Part shown: piece by piece, positions 35,329 to 43,375 of the stretch
Layout of the letters: every line of letters starts with the position of its first letter
Position numbering within the stretch: position 1 is the stretch's first letter
DNA from: an uncultured bacterium
GTDB taxonomy: Bacteria > Actinomycetota > Coriobacteriia > Coriobacteriales > Atopobiaceae
Direction: 5' to 3'
Length of the DNA: 64,000 nt
Assembly: GCA_905215465.1 (NCBI GenBank)
Contig: CAJMPT010000002.1
Location: forward strand, 49,253 to 113,252
Program-made: the position numbers and the translations under genes
The notes under the pieces: model-generated
Database searches by the model: none
Told to the model about the DNA's origin: nothing
Seen by the model: only the letters and a program-made list of their open reading frames with translations

Positions 35329-35921
35329 TCCTCCTCGAGCTCTTCGAGCTCTGCCCTTACTCTCCTCAGAAGCGCATACGCCTCGTTCTTCCGCGAGACC
35401 TGCCGCTCTCTGCGCGCCCGCGCGTCAAGTTTCTCTGCCTCGGTGCGCAACGACTCAATCTTCAAAAGTCGGTCAATGCGGACACGCACGTCACGACCGT
35501 CTTTCTCGCGCAGGACTACCTGGGCAAGCATGGAGTCCCACACGGCGTCCATGTCCACGCCGGCGATGTCCAGCCTTTCCAGTGGCTCGCCCCAGAGATC
35601 GCGCCCGCGGTCCCTAACGCACACCGAGCCACTGTCGGTAGCCACAAGCACTATCTGCGCACCGCTGGCGTCAAAGATGGTACGAACCACCCTCTCGGGG
35701 ACCGCGCCTCCCTTTGGCGCAACGGCAACGACCAACACCTCATGAACGTTCCTGCCATCAGCCACGTTAGCGGTGGACGGCTTAACCGAGTTTGCCACGA
35801 CAATAGACTCAACGCCCTCGACAAAGTCCCTCTTGGTCGCGATGTCCAAGCGCATGTTTTTGTAGAAGGCCTCCTTAGGAATGCGCCTGCCCACTTCCGT
35901 CGTACTTGGCAGTCCTAGCAT
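35325..35921 (-). CDS. DUF4391 domain protein
   Basis: A 198-residue protein that fits the DUF4391 family: it opens LPSTTEVGRRIPKEAFYKNM, then FVEGVESIVVANSVKPSTANV, and a hydrophobic strand AQIVLVATDSG at about 106. The last 60 residues form a charged coiled coil. DUF4391 proteins are often found between an SNF2-type helicase and a type III-like methyltransferase, exactly as here, but their function is not known. It overlaps the helicase by seven bases and mod by four. Confidence 0.75.
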   Translation of the reverse strand: MLGLPSTTEVGRRIPKEAFYKNMRLDIATKRDFVEGVESIVVANSVKPSTANVADGRNVHEVLVVAVAPKGGAVPERVVRTIFDASGAQIVLVATDSGSVCVRDRGRDLWGEPLERLDIAGVDMDAVWDSMLAQVVLREKDGRDVRVRIDRLLKIESLRTEAEKLDARARRERQVSRKNEAYALLRRVRAELEELEEE

Positions 35922-38900
35922 CTTGGCCTCACCACCAAAAAGCAGATGAGCTCAAAGTCATCGAGCCCTTCGACATCATTCTCCAAGAAACCAGTCGTGC
36001 CGCTGCCAAAGAAGCTATCCACGTCAGAGACGGCCTTGGAGTCAACGATTGAGCGCACCGCATCACGCAGCAGGGCGGCCTCTCGGCTCATGTCGCGACC
36101 ATTGCGGGTCTCCCGGTTGAAGGCTCGGCACAAGGCCATGTCGGGCTTGTCTTTGCCTCGACACAGCAGCCTCATATCATCAAGGACCGCCTTTGGCTCC
36201 AGGTGGCCATGAACGACCGTACCGTCCTGACGCACATGGACGACATAGAACGGGTGGAGCCTGTTTCTGCCATCTCGGTCAATGCCTCCGTTGACGTTTC
36301 TCAGGACGAATATGACGCCCGGCTCGTCCCCCGTAACCACGGCATTGATGCCCGATGGCAGGCGATCTATGCCCGGGTTCTCACGGTAGTAGCCGACCAG
36401 GTCCATTCGGAACTCGTTGAGGCCAAGATCGGTAATGGAAACGCCACCAGACACGTCCTCGAGATCAATGACCTCGTCTCGCATCTGCTCGAGCTGGTGG
36501 CGGCGATACTCCAGGTCACCCGTCTCGCCAGCATTGATGTAGTCATCGTCCCCCGTCGAAGTCATGACCGTGATGCGCATTCGCTCTTCCACACGAGCCT
36601 TTAGCCTGATGTACTCGTCGAGCTCAACGTCCGGCCAGTAGTTCACCAGCTGAATTCGGGCGTTCTTGGAACCGATGCGGTCCACGCGACCAAAGCGCTG
36701 GACAATGCGGACCGGATTCCAGTGGATGTCATAGTTGACCACATAGTCGCAGTCCTGAAGGTTCTGGCCTTCGGATATGCAGTCGGTGGCTATGAGGATG
36801 TCCACGTCATGCCCGGAAAGCGCGGGCACCGTCACGGAGCGCTCCTTGGACTCGGGAGAGAAGCAGGCCAAGATCTCCGGCATCCTCGCCGGGACGCCAT
36901 CCACGGTACAGGCACAACCGTCGCCCGTGACCTTGGCCGTCTCAAGCCCAAGCTTGCGCCGCGCAAATTCCGAGACGTTCTCGTAAAGGTAGTCGGCCGT
37001 ATCCGAGAAGGCCGTGAACACCAGCACCTTCTTGTTGCCGGAGTTGATTGGGTTTTTGACCTTGCCCTCTATCTGGGCAAGTAGTTCCTGGAGCTTGGCA
37101 TCGTGGGCAGGGTCGATGTCCTCGACCATAGAGATGAGCATCTCCACGACCTCCGCGTCGGCGGAGATGTCCTTCTCCCAACGAAGCCAGTCCATGTCCT
37201 CAAGAAGAATCTTCGTTGCGCATCCGACCTCGAGAGAACCCTCGTCGTCAGGGTCCAGGTCCATTCCCCCTGGAATGGTGCCGCCCGTCACAGAGGCAGC
37301 CCTGGCCTTTCCCTCGCGGAAGGCATCAATCTCTGCCAGGGTCTCCCCCATTGCCCCAAGAATCCTCTCGAGCGTGAGCCTGAACGAACAAACCGAGCTC
37401 TCAAGGCGCTTGAGGAGGTTGGCGTTCATGAGACGCTTCAGGCCGGTCTCGCGGCCTCCTAGGGTAAGGTTGCCGCCACCTCCAAGCTCAGCGTACTTTG
37501 GCAGCTTGCTGGGGTGCACGTAGGCACTTGGCACATAAACGGCAAGCGTAAGGGTCTCGAGCTCCTCGTAGATCTCGTGGTAGTTAATGGATCCGGGCAG
37601 CGTTGAAAGGCGCGGACGCATAGACACGGGCTTCAAGCGCTCGGGGAACGAACCAATTGCGCCAGTGTCGTAGTAACGCTGGATATGCCTGCGGCTGCGC
37701 GCAACCGTAACCTTGTCGAGCACCTCGAAGAAGTCGTAGTCGAGCATGTCGGTAAGTGCCTTCGTGGTCCGCTGCTCAGTTGGCATCTTTGACCAGCGGC
37801 CATAGGCCGTCTGGGCATTGCGAAAGACCGTCTCTACATCCGTGGAAAGGCCAAGCTTGTCAGCCCACGCCTGCGGATCGCCCCAGTAGGCCAAGGCCAA
37901 CTGATTGCGCAGGTCACGGAACCGGTTGTTCACCGGCGTGGCCGAGAGCATGAGCACCTTGGTCCTGACGCCCTGCTTGATGACCTTCTCCATAAGAACC
38001 TGATAGCGGTTCATCCTGTCATCGGACGCTGAGTCACCTCCGTTGCGGAAGTTATGGCTCTCGTCAATGACCACGAGGTCGTATGCACCCCAGTTCAAGC
38101 GGTCGAGGGGCAGTCCCGTATCCGAGTTGCCTTTCGTCCGCGAGAGGTCGGTATGGAAGAGCACGTCGTATCGCAGCCTATCACCGGCTATGGGGTTATT
38201 GACCACGTTCGTGTTATAAGTAGTCCAATTGTCCTTGAGCTTCTTAGGACACAGAACCAGGACGTCCTTGTTGCGGCTCTCGTAGTACTTGATGACGGCG
38301 AGCGCGGTGAAGGTCTTACCCAGTCCCACCGAGTCGGCCAGAATGCACCCGTTGTAAGTCTCGAGCTTGTTGATGATGGCCAGCGCTGCGTCTTTCTGAA
38401 AGTCGTAGAGCTTGTTCCAGATGAGGCTGTCGCGGAAGCCAAGGCCTTCGTTGGGCAACACGTCCTCAGAGACGTCGTCAAGGAACTCGCTGAAGATGCG
38501 GTAGAGCGCCATGTAGTAGATGAGCTCCGGCGCGTTCTCTTGATACATGGTTGTGATGCTGTCAACGACGGCATCCGTAACGTCATGCAAATCGTCGGAC
38601 TCCCAGGCCTGGTTAAACTGGTGGAGCAGCCCGCGGGACGTGGCGGTATCCGGCCGCAAGATTGTCTGCCAGCTACTGGCCGAGCTCTCAACGCCCAGCT
38701 CACTCGTCGTAAAACCCTGGAATGGCGTGTATAAGACCACGTCGTCGGGTTTCTCTATTGCGAGGAACGTGTTGCCCATCCCGCCCTCGCCTTCAAAGGA
38801 CTTGAAACGGACCTTCTCGCGAATCCAGTCGGCGCATTCCGTAGCGATGGCCTTCTGGGTCAGCTCGTTCCTGAGCTTGATCTCAAGCTCAGTTCCGAAG

Positions 38901-39223
38901 AGACCTTTCTCGCGAGAAAGACGCGGGATGTAGAACTCACGCTTCTCCTTGGGAGTTGGCTGCTTGGTAAACGCTTGGGAAGTAAAGATGAAGCGAAGCT
39001 CATCAACCTCAGAGAGTCGTTCCTTGAGCTCCCTGTATGCGTACATAGAGAATACGGAGGCCGCTATAGCAACCTTGTCACCGGACTCGATGGTGCGGAC
39101 GAGATCGTCTTTGACGATTTTTGCCTTGTTGTCAAAGAAGTCTGGCTGCATTGCCTCTAAGGCCCCCATCGTCTCTGCTGCGGTTACGTCACAACATTTG
39201 ATGATACGACGGAGAAGGGTCAC
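35915..39223 (-). CDS. SNF2-type helicase with PLD-like N-terminal region
   Basis: A protein of up to 1102 residues. The C-terminal SF2 helicase has Walker A DSVGLGKT at 297-304, VVIDESHNFR at 384-393, LSATPVNN, and the late motif QRFGRVDRIGS. This is the SNF2/Rad54-like set. The first 200 residues resemble a phospholipase D-like fold (VAIAASVFSMYAYRELKERL), but I see no HxK motif, so it may bind DNA rather than cut. The longest start is a GTG at 39223; ATG codons at 39169 and 39151 fit the domain start better. It is the first gene of the operon with DUF4391, mod, res and the HEPN-like gene. Confidence 0.85.
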   Translation of the reverse strand: MTLLRRIIKCCDVTAAETMGALEAMQPDFFDNKAKIVKDDLVRTIESGDKVAIAASVFSMYAYRELKERLSEVDELRFIFTSQAFTKQPTPKEKREFYIPRLSREKGLFGTELEIKLRNELTQKAIATECADWIREKVRFKSFEGEGGMGNTFLAIEKPDDVVLYTPFQGFTTSELGVESSASSWQTILRPDTATSRGLLHQFNQAWESDDLHDVTDAVVDSITTMYQENAPELIYYMALYRIFSEFLDDVSEDVLPNEGLGFRDSLIWNKLYDFQKDAALAIINKLETYNGCILADSVGLGKTFTALAVIKYYESRNKDVLVLCPKKLKDNWTTYNTNVVNNPIAGDRLRYDVLFHTDLSRTKGNSDTGLPLDRLNWGAYDLVVIDESHNFRNGGDSASDDRMNRYQVLMEKVIKQGVRTKVLMLSATPVNNRFRDLRNQLALAYWGDPQAWADKLGLSTDVETVFRNAQTAYGRWSKMPTEQRTTKALTDMLDYDFFEVLDKVTVARSRRHIQRYYDTGAIGSFPERLKPVSMRPRLSTLPGSINYHEIYEELETLTLAVYVPSAYVHPSKLPKYAELGGGGNLTLGGRETGLKRLMNANLLKRLESSVCSFRLTLERILGAMGETLAEIDAFREGKARAASVTGGTIPGGMDLDPDDEGSLEVGCATKILLEDMDWLRWEKDISADAEVVEMLISMVEDIDPAHDAKLQELLAQIEGKVKNPINSGNKKVLVFTAFSDTADYLYENVSEFARRKLGLETAKVTGDGCACTVDGVPARMPEILACFSPESKERSVTVPALSGHDVDILIATDCISEGQNLQDCDYVVNYDIHWNPVRIVQRFGRVDRIGSKNARIQLVNYWPDVELDEYIRLKARVEERMRITVMTSTGDDDYINAGETGDLEYRRHQLEQMRDEVIDLEDVSGGVSITDLGLNEFRMDLVGYYRENPGIDRLPSGINAVVTGDEPGVIFVLRNVNGGIDRDGRNRLHPFYVVHVRQDGTVVHGHLEPKAVLDDMRLLCRGKDKPDMALCRAFNRETRNGRDMSREAALLRDAVRSIVDSKAVSDVDSFFGSGTTGFLENDVEGLDDFELICFLVVRPRC

Positions 39224-39261
39224 CGCGGAGCCGGGCTGCGACTAGCCTCCCGCGCTTCTCC

Positions 39262-39365
39262 CCTGTCAAAAAATGGTTGGCAAGCGTGAAGATGACGCGG
39301 ACAGCCTTCGGCGACCTGCGGTCTTGTTGGTGGTTAAGGAATTTACCTGCCGATTATTCGGCAGG
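39262..39365 (+). repeat. 105-bp accessory repeat, copy 2
   Basis: Lies between the helicase start and the AbiEi-like gene, same orientation as the other copies. It shares AGCGTGAAGATGACGCGG and TTCGGCGACCTGCGG with copy 3 and ends TTTACCTGCCGATTATTCGG. It is preceded by CTTCTCC, as in copies 1 and 3. Confidence 0.85.
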
Positions 39366-39397
39366 CACGATAGGCCGCGGCGCTCTTGTAGGTCCGC

Positions 39398-40177
39398 TCA
39401 CTCATCAGACCCCTCCTCAAGACCGGCAAGGGCCTCCGCCAGCTTGGCCTCAAGGACGGCCGCCTTGTCGCGGCCGTACAGAGCGGCGGCCGCGCCTCCA
39501 AGGGCCTCCTTTGCCTGGCTCATCTGAATGACCGCAACATTTCTGACGATTAGATCTGTGGCAAACGCCATCCCACTCTCAAAGCAATAGCGAGAGGCAA
39601 CCGTTCCAAGGAGGCAGGCCAATCTCTCGGGGTCAAAGCGGTGCCCCGCCTCTTGCACCGCACTCCTCATGAACTTATCCACAAGGTCCGGATCCTCATC
39701 AAGTCTGAGCAGGTCATATACGGTCCTCTCGAAGCTGGTAACGGGAACGCCGTCGACGTATGTGACATCCCTCTCATCCAGCCTGCAGTTGAGGTAGTGA
39801 ACATCCTCCCTTGAGGTCTGCTTCCTCGCGCGGACGATAAACGTGTACGGATGGGCGAGAAAGTCCCCCGCACCAAGGGCATACGCCGCAGAGCGTCCCG
39901 CGAGAACCGCATCGAACGGCTTGGTAGAGAGGCGCACCGCAGCCGTAAGCTTTGGCGACACAGAAAGCCACTGAGCCTTGATATCAGCTTGGGGAGGTTC
40001 CGCACCGACCAGAAAGCGATAGACGCCGTAGCACATGGGCTCAACTTTGACGGCAGCCACCATCCTTGCCACCTGACTGCGTCTAATCCCAAGGTTCTGC
40101 GCCTGCGCCGTGGTGAACATTCCCCACTGAGACGCGGCGAGAAGTTCAAGCTCGAGCGTGTTCTCAGACTTCCTCAT
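39398..40177 (-). CDS. AbiEi-type antitoxin-domain protein, no toxin partner
   Basis: A 259-residue protein with the layout of AbiEi-family antitoxins: an N-terminal winged helix at about 5-55 (GMFTTAQAQNLGIRRSQVAR, then YGVYRF) and a C-terminal antitoxin domain (FERTVYDLLR near 145). AbiEi normally represses its own operon and neutralises the AbiEii nucleotidyltransferase. No AbiEii gene follows; the next bases are repeat copy 2. The ATG at 40177 is chosen over a TTG six bases upstream. A dyad covers its start region, which fits self-repression. Confidence 0.7.
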   Translation of the reverse strand: MRKSENTLELELLAASQWGMFTTAQAQNLGIRRSQVARMVAAVKVEPMCYGVYRFLVGAEPPQADIKAQWLSVSPKLTAAVRLSTKPFDAVLAGRSAAYALGAGDFLAHPYTFIVRARKQTSREDVHYLNCRLDERDVTYVDGVPVTSFERTVYDLLRLDEDPDLVDKFMRSAVQEAGHRFDPERLACLLGTVASRYCFESGMAFATDLIVRNVAVIQMSQAKEALGGAAAALYGRDKAAVLEAKLAEALAGLEEGSDE

Positions 40178-40214
40178 ACTCAATCCGTCTACGTGTATGT
40201 ATACGATTTGAGTA
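40176..40214. promoter_or_regulatory. Dyad over the AbiEi-like gene start
   Basis: ATACTCAA (40176-40183) and TTGAGTAT (40207-40214) are perfect inverted 8-mers, with TATGTATAC between them as a likely -10 region. AbiEi antitoxins bind inverted repeats at their promoters, so this is a good operator candidate. Confidence 0.6.
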
Positions 40215-40258
40215 TCATATCACCTATTTAGGACGATGGGAATGGCCGGGGGCTTCTC

Positions 40259-40363
40259 CCCTGTCAATCACTTGGTTGGTAAGCGTGAAGATGACGCGGA
40301 CAGCCTTCGGCGACCTGCGGTCTTGTTGGTGGTTGAAGAATTTACCTACCGGTTCTTTGGCAG
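40259..40363 (+). repeat. 105-bp accessory repeat, copy 3
   Basis: Between the AbiEi-like gene and the zinc-ribbon gene. Nearly identical to copy 2 over its middle 60 bases; right end is TTTACCTACCGGTTCTTTGG, more diverged from the palindromic end of copies 1 and 4. Confidence 0.85.
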
Positions 40364-40375
40364 CCGGCGCCCGGC

Positions 40376-40936
40376 CTAGCGGCTCTCACCCGGCGGCAGG
40401 GCGTCGTCGGGGCTGTAGTAGGTCTTCTTTCCCGGGCCCTTGCCGCCGCACGTGCAGCCAAACACAACATCGCCGGGACGCTCCGCCGTCTGCCGGCCGC
40501 AGGCCTGACAGCGAACGACCATCACGTCGTCACCCTGACGCTTGCCGTGGATGAGGCCGATGAGGCCATAGCCGTGCTCGGCGGCCAGCGCCTCGGCGTG
40601 CTTCCAGTCCGTCCCCTTGGGCTTTGGAGCAAACCCGCTGTCGAGAAGAAAGTCCAGCTCATAGCCCTTGTCCAGGTGCTTCTTGATGACCTCCACGGTG
40701 AGATCGTGATAGTCCTCGTACCAGCCAAGCCAGAAGCACGCCCGGCAGGTCTGCTCGGGAATCGCGTTCTTCTCGAGGATGTAGGCAAGGCGATAGTGGG
40801 CCAGCACCCCACACTTCTTGCAGCGCGTGAGCAGCCAGCCGTCCTTTGTGTAGCTACCCCTCGGGCTGTGGGGCTGGGCCAGCTCAAGACCGGCCTTGTC
40901 CAGGATGGCGTCGAGCTCTTCGTCGGTCAGCTTCAT
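40376..40936 (-). CDS. Zinc-ribbon protein of unknown function
   Basis: A 186-residue protein with two pairs of Cys knuckles: TRCKKCG near 37-43 with TCRACFW near 63-69, and VRCQACG near 142-148 with FGCTCGG near 159-165. These should form zinc ribbons. Middle residues are helical. The ATG at 40936 has GGAGGT upstream. The reading frame stays open upstream through the tRNA gene, which is not coding. It stands alone between repeat copies 3 and 4. I do not know its role; zinc-ribbon proteins of this size may bind nucleic acid. Confidence 0.7.
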   Translation of the reverse strand: MKLTDEELDAILDKAGLELAQPHSPRGSYTKDGWLLTRCKKCGVLAHYRLAYILEKNAIPEQTCRACFWLGWYEDYHDLTVEVIKKHLDKGYELDFLLDSGFAPKPKGTDWKHAEALAAEHGYGLIGLIHGKRQGDDVMVVRCQACGRQTAERPGDVVFGCTCGGKGPGKKTYYSPDDALPPGESR

Positions 40937-40999
40937 GGGGACCTCCAATACGGTTGGCACTTGTCCGCTACGACAACCCTGCCACTTTAGCTCCGACGA

Positions 41000-41104
41000 C
41001 CTGCCGAAAAAACGGTCGGTAAACGTGAAGAAGGCGTGGTTGGCCCGCAGCGACCTGAGGTTTTGTTGATGGTTGAGAAAATTGCCTACCGATTTTTCGG
41101 CGGG
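41000..41104 (+). repeat. 105-bp accessory repeat, copy 4
   Basis: Between the zinc-ribbon gene and the tRNA terminator. It has the best preserved ends, CCTGCCGAAAAAACGGTCGG and CCTACCGATTTTTCGGCGGG, and the core AAACGTGAAGAAGGCGTGGTTG shared with copy 1. Confidence 0.85.
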
Positions 41105-41131
41105 TGACCAGCAAGTCGATCCGAGCCATAC

Positions 41132-41161
41132 AAAAAAGTCGGGACCCTCACGGGCCCCGAC
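41132..41161 (-). terminator. Terminator of the initiator tRNA gene
   Basis: On the minus strand GTCGGGGCCC-GTGA-GGGTCCCGAC is followed by TTTTTT, 12 bases past the tRNA 3' end. Confidence 0.85.
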
Positions 41162-41172
41162 CAGGCAATTTA

Positions 41173-41249
<77 letters not shown>

Positions 41250-41278
41250 ATGCGGTGCGCTTCGTTGCGCAAAAAGTA

Positions 41279-41307
41279 ACTATACGCACTCCCCCTACCT
41301 CCGTCAA
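41279..41307 (-). promoter_or_regulatory. Promoter of the initiator tRNA gene
   Basis: TTGACG and TATAGT on the minus strand with a 17-base spacer, about 30 bases before the tRNA 5' end. A near-consensus housekeeping promoter. Confidence 0.85.
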
Positions 41308-41368
41308 CAATGTGAAGACAACTCCACAATTGACCCAGAGAGGTCCGCACGCGGGGCCCAGCACCACG

Positions 41369-41848
41369 CTAAAAGCGGGCGAAGAGCTTATCTGAGCCAG
41401 CAACTTGCTCAAAGCCGAAGTCTTGATAGAAGCCCCTGGCTTCATCAAGAGGGTCAACCACGAAAGCCCGTGCGCCAATCGTCTCCGCTGACAATCTGGC
41501 ACGATGATATGCATCAAGGAGCAGCTGTTTGCCGAGCCCTTCTCGCTTGTGGTCGACGCTTACCCCCAACATCCCAAGCCGAATCGTTGGAACTTGCTCG
41601 GGAGAATTACGGGCAAGCCAGCCCGAGATTGACCCCATGTCAATCGAGTGAGCAGAGAGCGTGTAGAAGCCGGCAAGACGACCAAGCTCATCCAAAGAGA
41701 CGTATACGACGGCGGTGCCACGCTTGAACGAACTTCTCGCGTGCTTGGAAAGCCACCCGTCAATGGCCGGAACCCCACAGGTAAACCCTTCTATGCAATC
41801 CGAGTCGGTCAGCTTTCGGGGCACGGAGAAGCTCACTGCTCTTCCCAA
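41369..41848 (-). CDS. GNAT acetyltransferase toxin, TacT-like
   Basis: A 159-residue GNAT-fold protein. TacT-type toxins acetylate aminoacyl-tRNA and stop translation. The CoA-binding signature is DHKREGLGKQLL near 100-111, and the late EARGFYQDFGFE is typical. FTCGVPAIDGWL near residue 22 matches the start of this toxin group. The ATG at 41848 lies 16 bases inside the antitoxin gene, so translation is coupled. It is paired with a DUF1778 antitoxin, which supports the toxin reading over a metabolic acetyltransferase. Confidence 0.85.
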   Translation of the reverse strand: MGRAVSFSVPRKLTDSDCIEGFTCGVPAIDGWLSKHARSSFKRGTAVVYVSLDELGRLAGFYTLSAHSIDMGSISGWLARNSPEQVPTIRLGMLGVSVDHKREGLGKQLLLDAYHRARLSAETIGARAFVVDPLDEARGFYQDFGFEQVAGSDKLFARF

Positions 41849-42117
41849 ATGGTCTTCTGGCTGACAAAATCCTTGAGCGTCGGGTTCATGGGCGCATCGA
41901 GCGCATCAACAAAGGCGTCAAAGTCCTCTGGCGCAAGAACCGTGTGGTTATTGCGGGCAATCGTGTCTCGCGCGCACGAGAGCAGATTCTCTATGACCCA
42001 CTGGGACACGCTAATTCCACTGATGGAGGCCGCTAGCTCGACCTCCTCCTTTTGGGCACTCGTCATTCGCAGGTCAATGCGCGCATTCCTCTTCTGTGGT
42101 GCGGCAAGGGCCGCCAT
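41833..42117 (-). CDS. DUF1778 antitoxin, TacA-like
   Basis: A 94-residue antitoxin. The N-terminal ribbon-helix-helix reads ARIDLRMTSAQKEEVELAAS at about 11-30, then SVSQWVIENLL. The C-terminal tail (PEDFDAFVDALDAP ... LKDFVSQK) would bind and mask the toxin. The ATG at 42117 has GGAGCG six bases upstream; a TTG four codons earlier is less likely. It is the first gene of the pair, with a dyad in the promoter. Confidence 0.85.
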   Translation of the reverse strand: MAALAAPQKRNARIDLRMTSAQKEEVELAASISGISVSQWVIENLLSCARDTIARNNHTVLAPEDFDAFVDALDAPMNPTLKDFVSQKTIWEEQ

Positions 42118-42134
42118 GATGCGCTCCAATCATA

Positions 42135-42160
42135 TTTGTACGGCAATTTTCTGTACCTTT
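42135..42160. promoter_or_regulatory. Operator-like dyad of the toxin-antitoxin pair
   Basis: GTACgg and ctGTAC half-sites (GTAC at 42138-42141 and 42153-42156) flank CAATTTT, 18 bases before the antitoxin start. Ribbon-helix-helix antitoxins repress through such sites. Confidence 0.45.
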
Positions 42161-42199
42161 TAGCAGAGCAATGGCATTCGGCCGGACAAGGGCCTGGGG

Positions 42200-43375
42200 T
42201 CAGGCCTTCGCCTCCCCGGCTTCTCCCTCGTCCTCCGCCGCATCCTCCTCGGCGGCCGCCGGCGTCCACTCGCCCGCGAGGACCCGCGCCCACGCGGCAA
42301 GGATCTCCTCGCGCTGTTTGGCGGCCGCGTCGGCGTCGGTCGCCACGACCTCGACGTCGTCGTCCGCAGGCACGTCGTCCCCACCCGCGACCTGCACGTC
42401 GTCGGCAACCGGCCTTGCCAGCGCGTCAGCCACAACCTGCTGGCCGTCTCGCCCGCCAAGAAACTCGACAAAGGCCGTGGCCTGCTGCTCGTTGAGACAG
42501 ACCTCGACCGCGCCCGCGCAGGCGTCGGCCACGCCCACGGCAGACTCGGGCCATGCCACGGTGGTCTGGCCGGTCCTTCTCGCCAGCTGACGCGCACGCT
42601 GCTCGCTGACCAGCGCGACGTCGGCGCTCCCGTCAAGAAGCGCCTGCACCGCGGCGTCCTCATCCGCGCAAATCACGGCCCCGGCGGCAAGAAGCTCCTG
42701 CACAAACGCCCAGGAGACGCCATCCCCCGGGGCACCGCCGGCAGACGCGCCCGCAGCCTCGGAGAGCATGGCCACCAGATGCAGCCAGCCAACCTCGCAG
42801 GACGCGGGATTGCATAGCGCCACGCGGCCCGCCAGCGGCGAGGCCAGAAGGTCGGCATAGGCGGCCGGCGCCTCCGTCTTGCTGTCTGCAAGGCCCTCTG
42901 CCAGCGCAAACGCGCCGACCTCGCGCTGAACGGGCTCGAGTCCCGCAGACAGCCCCTCTACGCCCGCGTACCAGAGCACCTCTCCGCCCCAGACGACGTC
43001 TGCCACCGGCTTGCCCGGCGCGTCCCCGTCGACGAGCTGCCCCGCAAGCTCGGCCTCGCTGCCGCGCACCACGGCAACCGTCACGCCCGTGTCCTGCGAG
43101 AAGCGCGCCACCATGTTGTTTACCAGCTCCTCCGGGCAGCTGGTGTAGAGCGAGAGCTTGCCGCCGAGCTTGGCGGCGCCGTTCTCGGAGGCCTCGGCCC
43201 CGGCCGTGGGCTCAACCGGCACGTCGGCCGCACCGCGGCTGCAGCGGGTCACGCCCACGGCAACGCCCGCGCCAGCCACCGCCAGCGCGGCCCCGCCGGC
43301 AACGAGCGTCCTTCTGGTCAGCTTGACCTCGGAGAGCCTGGGCAACCCCGACGGCTTGGGCAGGCTCACGCGCAC
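42200..43375 (-). CDS. Tat-type extracellular solute-binding protein
   Basis: A 391-residue exported protein of the iron(III)/Fbp-like substrate-binding type. The leader has a twin-arginine motif (LTRRTLV at 19-25) followed by a 20-residue Ala/Gly/Val-rich segment. GKLSLYTSCPEELVNNMVARF and FSQDTGVTVAVVRG match the start of family 1 binding proteins, with ADVVWGGEVLWYAGV later. A lipobox is not clear. No permease or ATPase gene is nearby. The last 70 residues are acidic and Ala-rich. The GTG start overlaps the HAD gene by 10 bases. The ligand is unknown. Confidence 0.75.
   Translation of the reverse strand: MRVSLPKPSGLPRLSEVKLTRRTLVAGGAALAVAGAGVAVGVTRCSRGAADVPVEPTAGAEASENGAAKLGGKLSLYTSCPEELVNNMVARFSQDTGVTVAVVRGSEAELAGQLVDGDAPGKPVADVVWGGEVLWYAGVEGLSAGLEPVQREVGAFALAEGLADSKTEAPAAYADLLASPLAGRVALCNPASCEVGWLHLVAMLSEAAGASAGGAPGDGVSWAFVQELLAAGAVICADEDAAVQALLDGSADVALVSEQRARQLARRTGQTTVAWPESAVGVADACAGAVEVCLNEQQATAFVEFLGGRDGQQVVADALARPVADDVQVAGGDDVPADDDVEVVATDADAAAKQREEILAAWARVLAGEWTPAAAEEDAAEDEGEAGEAKA

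Noticed and set aside
39273..39531. Two overlapping plus-strand frames in repeat copy 2
   Set aside because: They begin in the repeat and run antisense into the AbiEi-like gene.
27898..41104. CRISPR array
   Set aside because: The four ~105-bp repeats are too long, too diverged and spaced by whole genes.
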